Positions 45,691 through 58,100 of a stretch of DNA of 64,000 bases are shown here, one piece after another. Where the stretch lies: positions 5,046,501 to 5,110,500 of the forward strand of contig NC_092576.1 of the NCBI RefSeq assembly GCF_037975245.1, read 5' to 3'. This stretch comes from Apostichopus japonicus (lineage: Eukaryota; Echinodermata; Holothuroidea; Aspidochirotida; Stichopodidae). The translations under genes were made by a program, and so were the position numbers. A model generated the notes under the pieces. It was not told where the DNA came from, made no database searches, and was given only the letters and a program-made list of their open reading frames with translations. Numbering within the stretch: the stretch's first letter is position 1; the number at the start of each line of letters is the position of its first letter.

Positions 45691-48175
45691 AGACATTTTG
45701 AATAAAAGTCATTGAGATTAGAGGTTGTAGATATTGTGCTTTTCATGAGTATATGTATATGGGCATAAACATTTTAAGTAGGCCTATGTACATTATCAAT
45801 TTAAACATTGGGAGACTCTAATTAGAACTAAAGAAAAATTCGGAGTTTGCGCCATGAGGCATTTCCCTATAATTGACCAACAATTGAAGGTTAGACCTAC
45901 TTCGTATTAGTTCGTATGTGTGTATAACGTTTCGCTTTGCTTTTTCTCTCTCTCTTGTTGGGGTGGGGTGGGGGGGGGGGTTGCCGCAGTTTTAAACTTG
46001 TCTATATTAAATATCAATTAATTCTATTTTTTTTATTAATTCTATAGTTCAACATTCGTTCAAATTATCGTACACACTTACTTCGTTTATACAATATATT
46101 ATTAACTTGCTCGATAATTACTATAGGCATAATACCGTAAGGCTGCACCTTTCCTAATTCTTTTGAAAGTAATTCTAGCCTTCCCAACGTTATCGTTAAT
46201 AATATTCATTTTGTTCTATTACGTTGCAGATTCTGGGATATTTTACACACTTCTTTTTCGTGCTTATCTGTCAGATTTGAAACATTTCTTTGCGATAAAA
46301 GGAACAGTTTAACTTACCAAATGATCGTATTCTTCTATAACAGTTCAATACACGTAGTAATCCGTTGAATCACCCATAAATATCTCTCCTTGTTATACAG
46401 CACCCTAAGGTAACGATAGGGCAAAGTACATGATGCAAATTGATAGCGATCTCTTTGGTATTACACTAAAGACAAAGTTAATAATTAACGTGATTCGTCA
46501 CCAAAGTAAATATTGACGCGATTGTTCTCGCCTTGTTTGCACAAGTATACACTATCTGGAAGCTGCAGTTCAGTCGGTTATATGTGCGCGGGAAAATGCA
46601 ATCTTTCGTATTTGAACCTTAAAACATAGCACTGTCTTTACAACTGTAGTGGTGGCGGTGTTCAGTTGTGTGACGACAAAAATACTGTTGATGGTTCTTT
46701 GGAGGAACATTGAAAGATGGGAATGCTGTGATTATAGGACCAAAAGGTAGCTTACCCAAAGCAGGGTGTGGGCAGGGGTGGGGGTGGAGGGGCGGGCAAT
46801 GGAGCACAACTCTACCGTCAATCTGGGGAAATTGTTCAGCTGGGGGATCTTTACTTTCATTCAAGAATGAGTTAGACCCCTCATCCGTGTGTATATTCTT
46901 ACATCTTTTTACTCACCTTTTCATAGTCTAAATAGGCAATGCCTCGAGCTACCGCATTGGACGTCTTAATTTCTTTACCCTCCCCCCCCCCCGCGGCCAC
47001 CCTTTCCCCTCTCTCTTCATTATAAGAACCATGCAGTTTTCTCGGATGGCCCTTCCTAAAGGTGTATGTTCATGCATTAACTAACTTTATCAGGGGGACT
47101 GTAAACTTAGTATCACCCCTTCCACTTCGCCTTTGAAATCCTATGCAAGCAACTGGACCAGCATATAACTTGGAAACACTGTCTTGAAAGTATCAACTTA
47201 AATGGAACCAAATTGAAACCGAATTCTTGTCGAAAATGTTTCATTCCAAATATCAATCAAATTAAAACGTGGACTTCATTGTTAATGCGATGGGAGTAAG
47301 ATGGGCTAAAATATGTATAGGGGAGGGTGAGGGAGATAGGGTTTAAATTTCAAATACAAAAATGATGAGAACAAAGTTTCTTTCTTGTTTTTATATAACG
47401 CTACTTTGTTAAGGAATTGATAAAGGATGGCATAAGACATAAGGTGTTGAGTCAAGTTCCCCACACACCTTCCCCTTCCCCTCTCCCTTCCCCTGCCCCT
47501 TCCTCTTTCCCCATGCCCTATTCTACTTCCCCTATCTTCAAATTTGATCATGCGATCCAATTGATTAAATTAATTAATTTATACTTTAGTAAACTGTGAG
47601 TAACTTGTGCTTCATGTATTAACACGCACTGTGACCATTGACCGTATTCCTGGTTGTCTCGTATTATGTTTATCTGATAAACTTGATAAGTTACATTAAT
47701 GTTGAATACAATATGTCATAATAATTTATTGTTTTCATTTTCAACTATATAGTATGAATGTTAATTACTAGATGAAAAGATGTGAACAAGACCGATGAAC
47801 GACAAATTACAAAACAAAGTGAAAACTCCGTGAAACATTCAAGTAGATTCGGTAGTGTTGCGTTTCCCTTGACTATTACAATTAGGTTACCCACATCCCA
47901 TCCCTAATTATCTCTCTCTTCAACTTCATCCCACCCCAACCCGCTCTCCCTCCTCATGTAGGTTATTTTAGTGATATTTATTTAAAATAGTAATATTTCA
48001 AAGGACGACTGTTTATCAGAACGTACTAAAATTAATCTCACTTTATCAAATATTAAATTAATTGACTGATGCATTGTGTTTTTTTGTCTCATCTGACTCA
48101 TTTTAATTATTAACGCTTGCAAATAATTGTCTGACCAAATTACCCTGTTTTATTTCACTTTTATATCTGATACGT

Positions 48176-49690
48176 AATCACTACCTGACTAACGTAGCGG
48201 TGCACAACATAGCTATACAATCAAGAATGTATGCTATCATAATCACTACCTGACTAACGTAGCGGTGTACAACATAGCTATACAATCAAGAATGTATGCT
48301 ATCATAATCACTACCTGACTAACGTAGCGGTGCACAACATAGCTAGACAATCAAGAATGTATACTATCATAATCACTACCTGACTAACGTAGCGGTGTAC
48401 AACATAGCTATACAATCAAGAATGTATGCTATCATAATCACTACCTGACTAACGTAGCGGTGTACAACATAGCTATACAATCAAGAATGTATGCTATCAT
48501 AATCACTACCTGACTAACGTAGCGGTGTACAACATAGCTATACAACTCAAGAATGTATACTATCATAATCACTACCTGACTAACGTAGCGGTGTACAACA
48601 TAGCTATACAACTCAAGAATGTATGCTATCGTATTCACTATCTCACTAAGGTAGCGGTGCACAACATAGCTAGACAATCAAGAATGTATACTATCATAAT
48701 CACTACCTGACTAACGTAGCGGTGCACAACATAGCTATACAACTCAAGAATGTATGCTATCGTATTCACTATCTCACTAAGGTAGCGGTGCACAACATAG
48801 CTAGACAATCAAGAATGTATACTATCATAATCACTACCTGACTAACGTAGCGGTGCACAACATAGCTATACAATCAAGAATGTATGCTATCGTATTCACT
48901 ATCTCACTAAGGTAGCGGTGCACAACATAGCTAGACAATCAAGAATGTATACTATCATAATCACTACCTGACTAACGTAGCGGTGTACAACATAGCTATA
49001 CAATCAAGAATGTATGCTATCATAATCACTACCTGACTAACGTAGCGGTGCACAACATAGCTATACAATCAAGAATGTATGCTATCGTATTCACTATCTC
49101 ACTAAGGTAGCGGTGCACAACATAGCTAGACAATCAAGAATGTATACTATCATAATCACTACCTGACTAACGTAGCGGTGCACAACATAGCTATACAATC
49201 AAGAATGTATGCTATCGTATTCACTATCTCACTAAGGTAGCGGTGCACAACATAGCTAGACAATCAAGAATGTATACTATCATAATCACTACCTGACTAA
49301 CGTAGCGGTGTACAACATAGCTATACAATCAAGAATGTATGCTATCGTATTCACTATCTCACTAAGGTAGCGGTGCACAACATAGCTAGACAATCAAGAA
49401 TGTATACTATCATAATCACTACCTGACTAACGTAGCGGTGCACAACATAGCTATACAACTCAAGAATGTATGCTATCGTATTCACTACCTCACTAAGTGT
49501 AGCGGTGTACAACCAAGCTATACAACTCAAGAATGTATACAATCATAATCAGTACCTGACTAACGTAGCGGTGCACAACATAGCTATACAATCAAGAATG
49601 TATGCTATCGTATTCACTATCTCACTAAGGTAGCGATGTACAACAAAGCCATACAACTCAAGAATGATATATGCTATGCAAAGAGTAGGA
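48176..49690. repeat. 65-bp minisatellite with two-unit higher-order period, about 23 copies
   Basis: The unit runs 'aatcactacctgactaacgt' then 'agcggtg(c/t)acaacatagc', 'ta(t/g)acaa(c)tcaagaatgt' and 'at(g/a)ctatc'. It is first seen at 48176, repeats at 65-66-bp spacing, and decays after about 49680. A variant reading 'attcactatctcactaaggt' alternates with the main unit in the second half, giving a 130-bp period. Copies are nearly identical within each type, so the array is young or being homogenised. It lies downstream, in the minus sense, of the CROT gene end. Confidence 0.97.
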
Positions 49691-50276
49691 CCTACAGTAA
49701 TATTAAGGTCTATTTTTGAAAGTTTTTCAGATCAATCCTTCCAAATTCGTCATTAATAGAAAAAAAGGTTAAACATTAGAACTCTGAATTTTCGGCAAAA
49801 CTTAATTTGCTATAGCTTGAAATTTAATGAAATATAATCTGTTAATATGTTAAACTTACTTACATTCCTATATCGTAACTGTAAATATTCCGAGTTAACT
49901 GCTTCAGCATTCGTCGCTTTTTTCTCGATTTTTCTGATATCCTCACACACTTGAGTGTGATTTGATAATTTAACTTCATGTTAACAGATTCGTCACTATA
50001 CCTCTCGTAATGAAGGTGACATGAGCATTCAACTGTTCTGGTTGTAGCCTGCCTTCATTCTACATTTGATATGACCAATGATCCCCCTTTTTAAATATAC
50101 ATTTTCGATCCATTGTTAACTCTTTGAGGTGAAGGGTCTAACGTTCACATTTTATACTATCTAGTCTCCATAACAATATAGCCTTTCTGATTTGATCGAA
50201 GGATTTCATAACATCATTCTCCCTCTCTCTCTCTTTTCTCTTTCATTTTGAGAAGAAGCCTTTTGTGTTCATCTCT

Positions 50277-50707
50277 TCATAGTTTAGCCGGCACTTCTCT
50301 TAGCAGTTGTATCATAACCATTAAGCTGTGTCTGATTTGGTCGAAGAATTCCATGCTGTCTGTTTCTGGACAGGTTTTGTAGCTTACAACAGTAGCAAAG
50401 TATCTGAATATATAAAAAAATATAATAATCATAAATAACTTTATATAAAAATATATATATATATGTGTATTTATATATATATATATATAATAGGCTCAAA
50501 CCAATGAACCGTGCACGTAAGAAATAGGGTTCGTGTTCCCCATAGAATATATTCGTGCAGCGAGTATTTGTTCAGTTGTCTGACGATCGCCACCCTAAGG
50601 GCGTGAAACTCCGAGTAACAGCTGTACTTACCAAGGCATTTACTTATATGTTTAGGCTCTGCTTTTTTAGCATTGAGCACTCTTCTTGCAGTCCTGATCC
50701 TTCCTTG

Positions 50708-50746
<39 letters not shown>

Positions 50747-52132
50747 TCAAATCGTATTGAGTTGGAAAATCAAGACCAGTGAAAAAACTTCCAGCCTCCA
50801 CCGGGATTCGAACCCGGGCCTCTCGCTTTTTATGCGGACACCCTTACCACTAGGCTATGGTCGCTGATTGTATGTCCAGAGGTTCGAAACCGGTAAGGAA
50901 GGTCGTAGTTCCACTGTAGGCGTTTGACACCTGTATCGAACAATACTAGTTCTGTTTTGGTGACATATTTAATTTTGAGTCAGTCCCAATGTAATTGACA
51001 TGAAATCTGGTCAGAAATTTTAAGAATGTCAATTATTACTCAATGAATATTACCACACGACAAAACTACATGTTTTTAAGGAGAGGGCGGTAGAGGCTTT
51101 TCTTTTCTTTCTAATACATACCTTTCTGCTAGCAGATTGTAGAAAACTCCGTAACCATTCTTCACCATTGGAGCAACAGCACCAAGCTGATAGAAACGAC
51201 CGAGCTGGCTAGTCGACAAAACGAAATTACCCCCTCCTCCACTGGGGGTGAAGAAAGTAAAATGTCAAATACCATATTTTAATTAACATTTTTACTTCAA
51301 TTTATTTAACTATTTCTTCAACTTGCTTAAGAAAATGTCACATGCCTGGGTAACCGAGTAACTTGGGTAAAATTGTAAATTGTTACAATTCAAATTGAAA
51401 CTTTCTGATATTTTGTTTCTCGTTAATCGTTGCATGTTACGTGATCGGTTTATTAAGGATATGTTTATTTGTTATATTAACGCATGATTAATTGTTTTAT
51501 GCTTGTACGTTAAAGAACTTCAAGATTGTTGGTGTAACATCAGGAGGATTCCAGCTCAAGATCTATACGGGCATGGTGGGTAACTTTATGTAAAATACAA
51601 AAAATATATATATGCCATTATATACCAAGTCATCAACTATTATATGTGTGGGTATAGGAGAATTTAGTTGAAAACTTTTATATATATATGATTGATTTGC
51701 TACCTAAAAAAGGCGACACATTTTTGTGTACAAGTCAATGGAGGATTTGTGGTAAACAATATTACAAATATAGTAGTTTACTGCGTGGAAGTGATAGGTT
51801 TACTTAAGAAGAGGTCGCTATTCACCTTTTAGTATATGTCTCGTCTAGGAATATCTCTGGTACGTCATAACCCATCTCCTGTGATATTATATATAATCCC
51901 AGCAGGTAACGATCGAACGCCCCACCTGATATCGCTTGTAACGTTATCTCGTGATGCTTGCTATGAGCTGCTTTCATTAGCTCAATTTTTTCTCCTCTCT
52001 TTATAAAACAGAATAAAAAAAAAAGAAATACATTTTAATCGGTTTCAAAAATGTTTTATATTGCCCAATTGAAGAAACATTTTTTTTCTCGTTATTTAGC
52101 GCCATCTATAAATTGTTCAAAAAAATATTCAT

Positions 52133-52172
<40 letters not shown>

Positions 52173-55100
52173 TGTATGAAAGTATGAAAAACACACACTG
52201 ATTTGGTTTATTTTGTGAGAAATCAAGATAAAGGTAACAAACAAAAAAGAACTAATTTAATGAATTCTTCCTATTCTTTTTTTCTGTCAAAAATCATCAA
52301 ACTGCTCACAGATTTTGTTTTGTCCAGCATCGCTTTACACCAATCAATCATTTCTTCGGTACAGGTACGAATAGTGTCCGTGCGTCCATGGTAGAACATG
52401 ACCGTAGCCCCCGTCTCGTAACACGTGCCTGGTCTAAATAAAGAACAGAATAATATATCTAACGGTTGCCCTAAAAATTGAAAACCACTTTGAGTGGGAT
52501 CGAGTGCGACTTACAAAAAGTCTGGTGTCTTTTCTTTACAAATTACGAGTCCTTGTTTTAGAGTCGAGACTTTCGAAAGTTAGGCGGGAGTTTATCGAGA
52601 CTAGTTCTTATACCTTTCAATTTCTCTTATGTGAATTATGAACATGAGAACCCATTATCCTCTATCCTATATTTTCTTTGGTATTCTAATGAGTACCCGG
52701 GGCTTCAGAACAGGCTCATTGCCCTCTTCAGCCTTATGAGTAACATCCTAACCCTCAACGCCTCCCCCCCCCAACCCCCCCCAACCCATCCTACTCATTT
52801 CAAACATCAATCATGTCCCACTTTAGTGATATCAAATATATCGAGAAATCAAGTAAAATGTTTTTTTTTTCAGTTTCTTCATTTGCATTTCTTTAAGTGT
52901 AAATCTAAACGAAAATGTAAAATTAAGAAATAAATAATATAATTATTTCTTTAGAATTTTCAATATTTGAAATGGACTAACCCCCCCCCCCCTTGGTATG
53001 TGTTCATAACCAAACTACATCTTAAGGAAACTTTTTGAAATTGATATCTGAATGAAAAACTTTCGTTTGGGATTTGATGCCATGACATAGATTTCTAGTT
53101 TTTTGCGTCTTTGAAAAGAGTAAACATACCTTCCATATTTGGTGTAATATGATAATTGTATCGCCATCTGCATAAAGGCGTCCGGAGAAAAGCCTTTGCT
53201 CTTCACCCATTTTCGGTCACAGTCAATATGGCTGCCAACCATATCAATGGTTGAAGACTACGTGAAAAGGAAAACTTAAGTTAATTAAATGACAAATTTG
53301 ATAATTTCTGACAATTCATTAGTTGACTCTCTTTGGGTTTTAATTTTGTTTTTTCTTCCTTTCTGGTTCTGGAGCTTAGTTTACGGTATTCACTCCTGGA
53401 AGCTTTTCATATTTGAGATAAATGCATATTTGACTACATGTTCCAATCGGTCTGAGATCTATATCAACAACCAATCACCCACCCCCGCCACTCACACCCC
53501 TTCGCCTCCACATCCCATCTCGTCAAAAGAAACAAATTGAAAAGAAAGCTAATATGCCATATTCCAAATAAAATGAGTATATTGCGTAATCAGATGAGTA
53601 AATAGAACTCGGCTAAAGACAAGGTACCGTTCATAAATAACATTTTATATTGGATTTGAAAGTTTCGATATATGTAATCAAAGATTTATTAAAGAAAAAC
53701 TCAGAAAAAAATAAAAATTATTGATTTTGGTTATATTGTTGTTTTTATAGTTATATGAATGTAGTTTTCTTATGATTCATCATCAGAATTAAGTGACGTC
53801 ACTCTTACGTGTTCCATGTAAGTTTCCACAGCTAACCGTTTGTATTCTTCAACTTTGTCATCAGTTTGAAAAATCAATTCTTCCGGCATATCCCTCGATT
53901 CGTGAATTTCTTCGCTGCCCTACAAAATGAGGGGAGGAAATCGTTAGTCCAATTTGAATCACAGTCTAGAAAGGAATGTTGCTAGGGTCAGATTGGTACT
54001 AAGAGTACAATACAGAACGAGTACATATTTGCAAGTAGAATTTTTTTCGTAGTACATGCACGTGGCTCTAAATAACATTGTGTGTACCAATGCGTACTTA
54101 ATTTCTATACGACTCAAATTGCTCCTATACCAGGTGCGTATCCAGGGGGGGGGGGCGTTGGGGGCGCGCGCCCCCCGGGTAAGAAAAAGAGGAGAGAAAA
54201 AAAAGAGAAGAAAAAAGGAAAAAAGAGGGGAAAAAAGAGGAGGAGGAGAGGAAGGAAGGGAAAAGAAAAAGAAGAAAGAGAGAAAAGGGAGAAAAGGAGG
54301 GAGTAAAAGAAAAACGCGAAGACACCGGGAAGAGAAAGAGAAACAGTGACATCATTACAGCGCTGAAGGGTAGCCAGTGACGGATCAATGATTTCGTAAA
54401 AGTGTGCCTCACCCTACCCCTTACACCGACAACTCCATTTTTTGACGTTTCCATTTTCCTCTCTCACTAATGATCTATATATATACTATATATGGTCTAT
54501 CATAACGCGTGTGTAGAATTGTGCTATGAAACCAACTGTGGCTGGTCTCGAACTCGACCGTGTCGTCGGGGAACATGACGCATTTTGGGATGGGGGCGAC
54601 CGCCCGCCCCCCCCCCCCCCCATTCAGCATTTTTGTAAATGATATCGCTAAGTAATTTCAAAATAGAAAGTGCTTAGATGCAACTTACAAGGCCTGGGAA
54701 GTGTCATTTCCAGCGATCTGGGAGACCAAAATTTGCTTGTACGCTTCGCGCTAACAAATGGTCCTGGGTAGTGCCATTTCCAGCGATCTGGGAGGCATTT
54801 TCGGCCAAAATTTTCTTGTACGCTTCGCGCCAACCTATGGTGGCGCTACGCTTAGATAATTTGCCTACAGGCTTCGCCCCTCCCTTGGCAAATTCCTCGC
54901 TACCCTCGTGTTCGAATTTGTAACGCAAACAGCAGATATCACATCATATCAGTGAGCATGAAAATGGCGTTCCAGGATGAAAAGCCTCAAAACTGTCCGA
55001 CTTGCCTGAAAAAATAACCAAAAATTTGCGCGTTCAACGTCTTCATGTCAATATCATAAAAGCAAGCATCGGTTATTACATCGCATGCCATCATGTACCG

Positions 55101-58100
55101 TTCGGTCCGTTCAAATTGCGCAGTATACCGCGGGATGCTAATGTAAACAACAACATGTCTCATGTAGATGTATAAAAAACATGGAGGTCCAATTATGTCA
55201 AAACTCTCTTTTACATTAGTAATGGCAAATTAGGGGCTGCACCCCCACCGCGCAGTGGCGGAGCGTCCATACGGTCAGGGGGCGGATGCCCCCCCCCCCT
55301 GACGGACTCAAATGGACTGCTGGCGCCTTTTTCAGCTCTTTACCACTTTTTACTTATTCTAGATTATTGACTTTTTTATTGCGCTCTCATCTACTTATTG
55401 ACATTTCTCACATTTTGTTGGTGTAATTTGGCGATGACACCTTATTCTTCGTTTATCTGCAAATTAGCCAGGCCCGGAAAAGGGTCATTTCCGGCGATCT
55501 AGGGAGTATCTTTACTCAAAAAATTTCTGTACGCTACGCGCCAACCAGTGGTGGCGCTCCGCTTAGATAGTGTCGAAAGCGCCCCCACAGACCATTCTCC
55601 CCCCTCCTGACCAATACCCCTAGCTCCGCCACTGCCGCCGCGCCTCCTACGCCTATGTGTGTAGTGTTCGGTTGAAGGAAATATCTGCTATTTTTTCATT
55701 TCCTTCAACCAAGTTTTATAATAGCCGTTATAAGAGGTTTTAATATTTCTATACACCAATAAATTAACTGTGTCTGAATTTTCGAAAATTTCTGACCAAC
55801 ATTCTGCATCACACTTCCCTCTACTCGTGCAATTTTGACCGGTCTGTTAGGGGTTGAAGGAAGTTTTTCTATATTGGTTGTCCATAGATGACATGTTGTA
55901 CAACATTATGGGTATGTTTTCAAGTGAGTTTATTCACGAGAAATGTGAATTTTCAAATTCTAAACAAATACGGGGCTTAAAACCTTGAAAAGTGGGGCTG
56001 ACGGGTATTGTGGGCCGCGACGTAGACTCACCTACAAAAGCAAAGACCCACAGGAGATGCGATCAGGTCGAACATGATGTGTGCCGGGTTGACAATCTTC
56101 AAAAAGGTTATGGATGGGAAAAAACTATTAGGAAATACTTGGTTCTCAGGCAAAAAGTGTACATTGGTTGGTCATTTCAAGCCTGAGAAGTGCCGTTTCC
56201 GGTGATCTGGGGGGTATCAAAACAAGAAATTTTCTTGTACGCTGCGCGCCAACCGATGGTGGCGCTCCGCTTAGATAGTAATTCGCGCCCCCCGGGTTTG
56301 AAAATCCTGGATACGCGCCTGCATACAGTAGTGCGAGTTCATATAACTATGCTATAACACGAGTACCAATAAGTATTCACTACACATCTGCCATGCTGGG
56401 TACGCCATCTGTATTCATATAAACTAAATTGCAAGGATCAGTTTGTTGTTTATGTGTGAAATACTATACCGTGTCAGTGAGGATACAGCTATAGACACGG
56501 CACAATTGTTTCACAGAGTGAAATTTGTGGATTGATGGCCACCGATGGAGGGGGGCAGTTTGGGGGGCATTTGTGTAATGTTACAAGTAAAATTAAATAG
56601 AAGAGATTGCAGTAAAATATGAAGCAAAAATAATAGCTACATTATAAATTCATAATTGGGAACAAACTATAAATGGAGCAAAGATTCAAAGAGATTACAA
56701 AAAATTGAAAAACAAATTTATCCTATCGGGAGGGGGACCCAGACGTGGCAGTGCGCACCGTCGACGAAGAACATTGTACAATATCGCCCCTTATTTTATT
56801 TTATGAAAGTTACCATGCATCTTATATTGGCCACGTTGTATTCCCCTTGGTTGTGTATGGCAAGTTTAAACGCTGCAAGGCCATCGAAAGCTGTGTGCTG
56901 TATGTAAATACAAACAAAGGCAAACAAACGTGAAAAACACATAACACAAAACAGGGTTTCAAAATACCAGATATCATGGCATCTAATCGATGAGAAATAA
57001 GAATTAAATTATGTATTAACAATTTGGTTCATATTAATATTGCATAAGTTTAATATTTTGATTGCTCTTAAAAGCTTCACCAAATTGAGGCAAAAACGTA
57101 ACTAAAATTTTAGGCAACTAACGACTAACTTTAACATATTACAGTAATCAACTAGCATATGCGAGATAATCTTAAAAAAAGCTTTGGTTGAAGAAACACG
57201 AGACCTTGTTATTTCTATATTTTTTGGGGGGGGGGGTAGGGGGGTAATTGATTTAATTGACTACTTACGTCAGAGGTGTATATAAAGACGCCGCTCTCAA
57301 ATATAACCTGTACGTAGGATTTATCGTACCATCTGTCCTGCACATTACTGCCACCTACACCAGCCAGCATACCCTAGATACAACAAAACATTATATAAAG
57401 TTGTGCAAGCTCCTTTTACAAAACTGAACAGGCCGTAGGCCAATAGCGGAGATGTTAGCGGTGGAGATAATAATCCAGAGGGACAAGAAGTTGGTCTGCT
57501 AATCAAAGACTAGAAAAAAATCGTGAAACAACTCTCAAGAAAGTATCGATAGTCGGTTATATCTGGAGACTTGGTTGTCCACCTGAACACCTCCCAGGTC
57601 GAACCAACTTTGGGGAACACCATTATACTTAAAAGGATATTTCGGTGTCTTCCTCCATATGTAGCAACTTCCGATGTCCAATCATCTTAGGAAAACACCA
57701 TTGTACTTAAAACCTTAAAGGGATATTCCATTGTCCCCATGTTCATTACTTACAACAATGCTGACAAATGTCTGCATATTTCTGTGAAAATCAATTACTT
57801 TAAAGCATTTTGTATCGTAGAGATATATATATATTTTAATTCTTTTTTCAATTTTATGAATGCATCTGGGCACAGAGGAATTAGCTACGTCATCAATTCT
57901 TTATAGCATTTTTATCGTGCATAGGTTTTGTTAAGTTTTGTTCAAGTTTATGAATGCATCTGGTCACAGAGGAGTTAACTACGGCATCAATTCCTTATAG
58001 CATTTTTATCGTAGATATATATATATAATTTTCAAGTTTTGTTCAATTTTATGAATGCATCTGGTCACAGAGGAGTTAGTTACGTCATAAATGACCATTG

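Larger units (their letters stand above)
38480..48170. other. Interval between Ly6-like gene B and the 65-bp minisatellite; no gene recognised
   Basis: Open frames here are short and do not match families I know. The interval contains the (TA)n block at 44477-44606, minisatellites at 44625-44750 and 45120-45690, several C- or G-homopolymer runs, and AT-rich unique sequence. One short tyrosine-kinase-like string on the minus strand near 46930-46975 is too small to call. Confidence 0.5.

Noticed and set aside
46925-46978. Minus-strand string SNAVARGIAYLDYEK before a GTGAGT donor, like the segment before the HRD loop of tyrosine kinases
   Set aside because: Only about 18 residues. No catalytic-loop, DFG or other kinase exon was found on either side, and the acceptor side runs into a poly-G run. 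Chance or a dead fragment.
48441-49542. Repeated 60-78-residue open frames (SYVVHRYVSQVV type)
   Set aside because: They are translations of the 65-bp minisatellite. Since 65 is not a multiple of three, the frames shift between units, so no repeat protein is encoded.
48176-49690. Possible CRISPR array because of regularly spaced repeats
   Set aside because: The whole 65-bp unit is repeated without unique spacers, and the DNA is eukaryotic; it is a minisatellite.
50797-50870. A functional tRNA gene on the minus strand
   Set aside because: A and B boxes are present but the acceptor stem does not pair, and the sequence continues into a SINE body shared with other copies.
54056-54454. Lysine/arginine-rich or serine/phenylalanine-rich frames of about 100 residues
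   Set aside because: They arise from the purine-rich low-complexity tract inside the TIR element and show no codon structure.
53940-56813. Suspected loss of the CROT catalytic-His exon through transposon insertion
   Set aside because: I first failed to find the exon between exons 8 and 10, but it exists at 56897-56814 with proper splice sites and phase, so the gene is intact.
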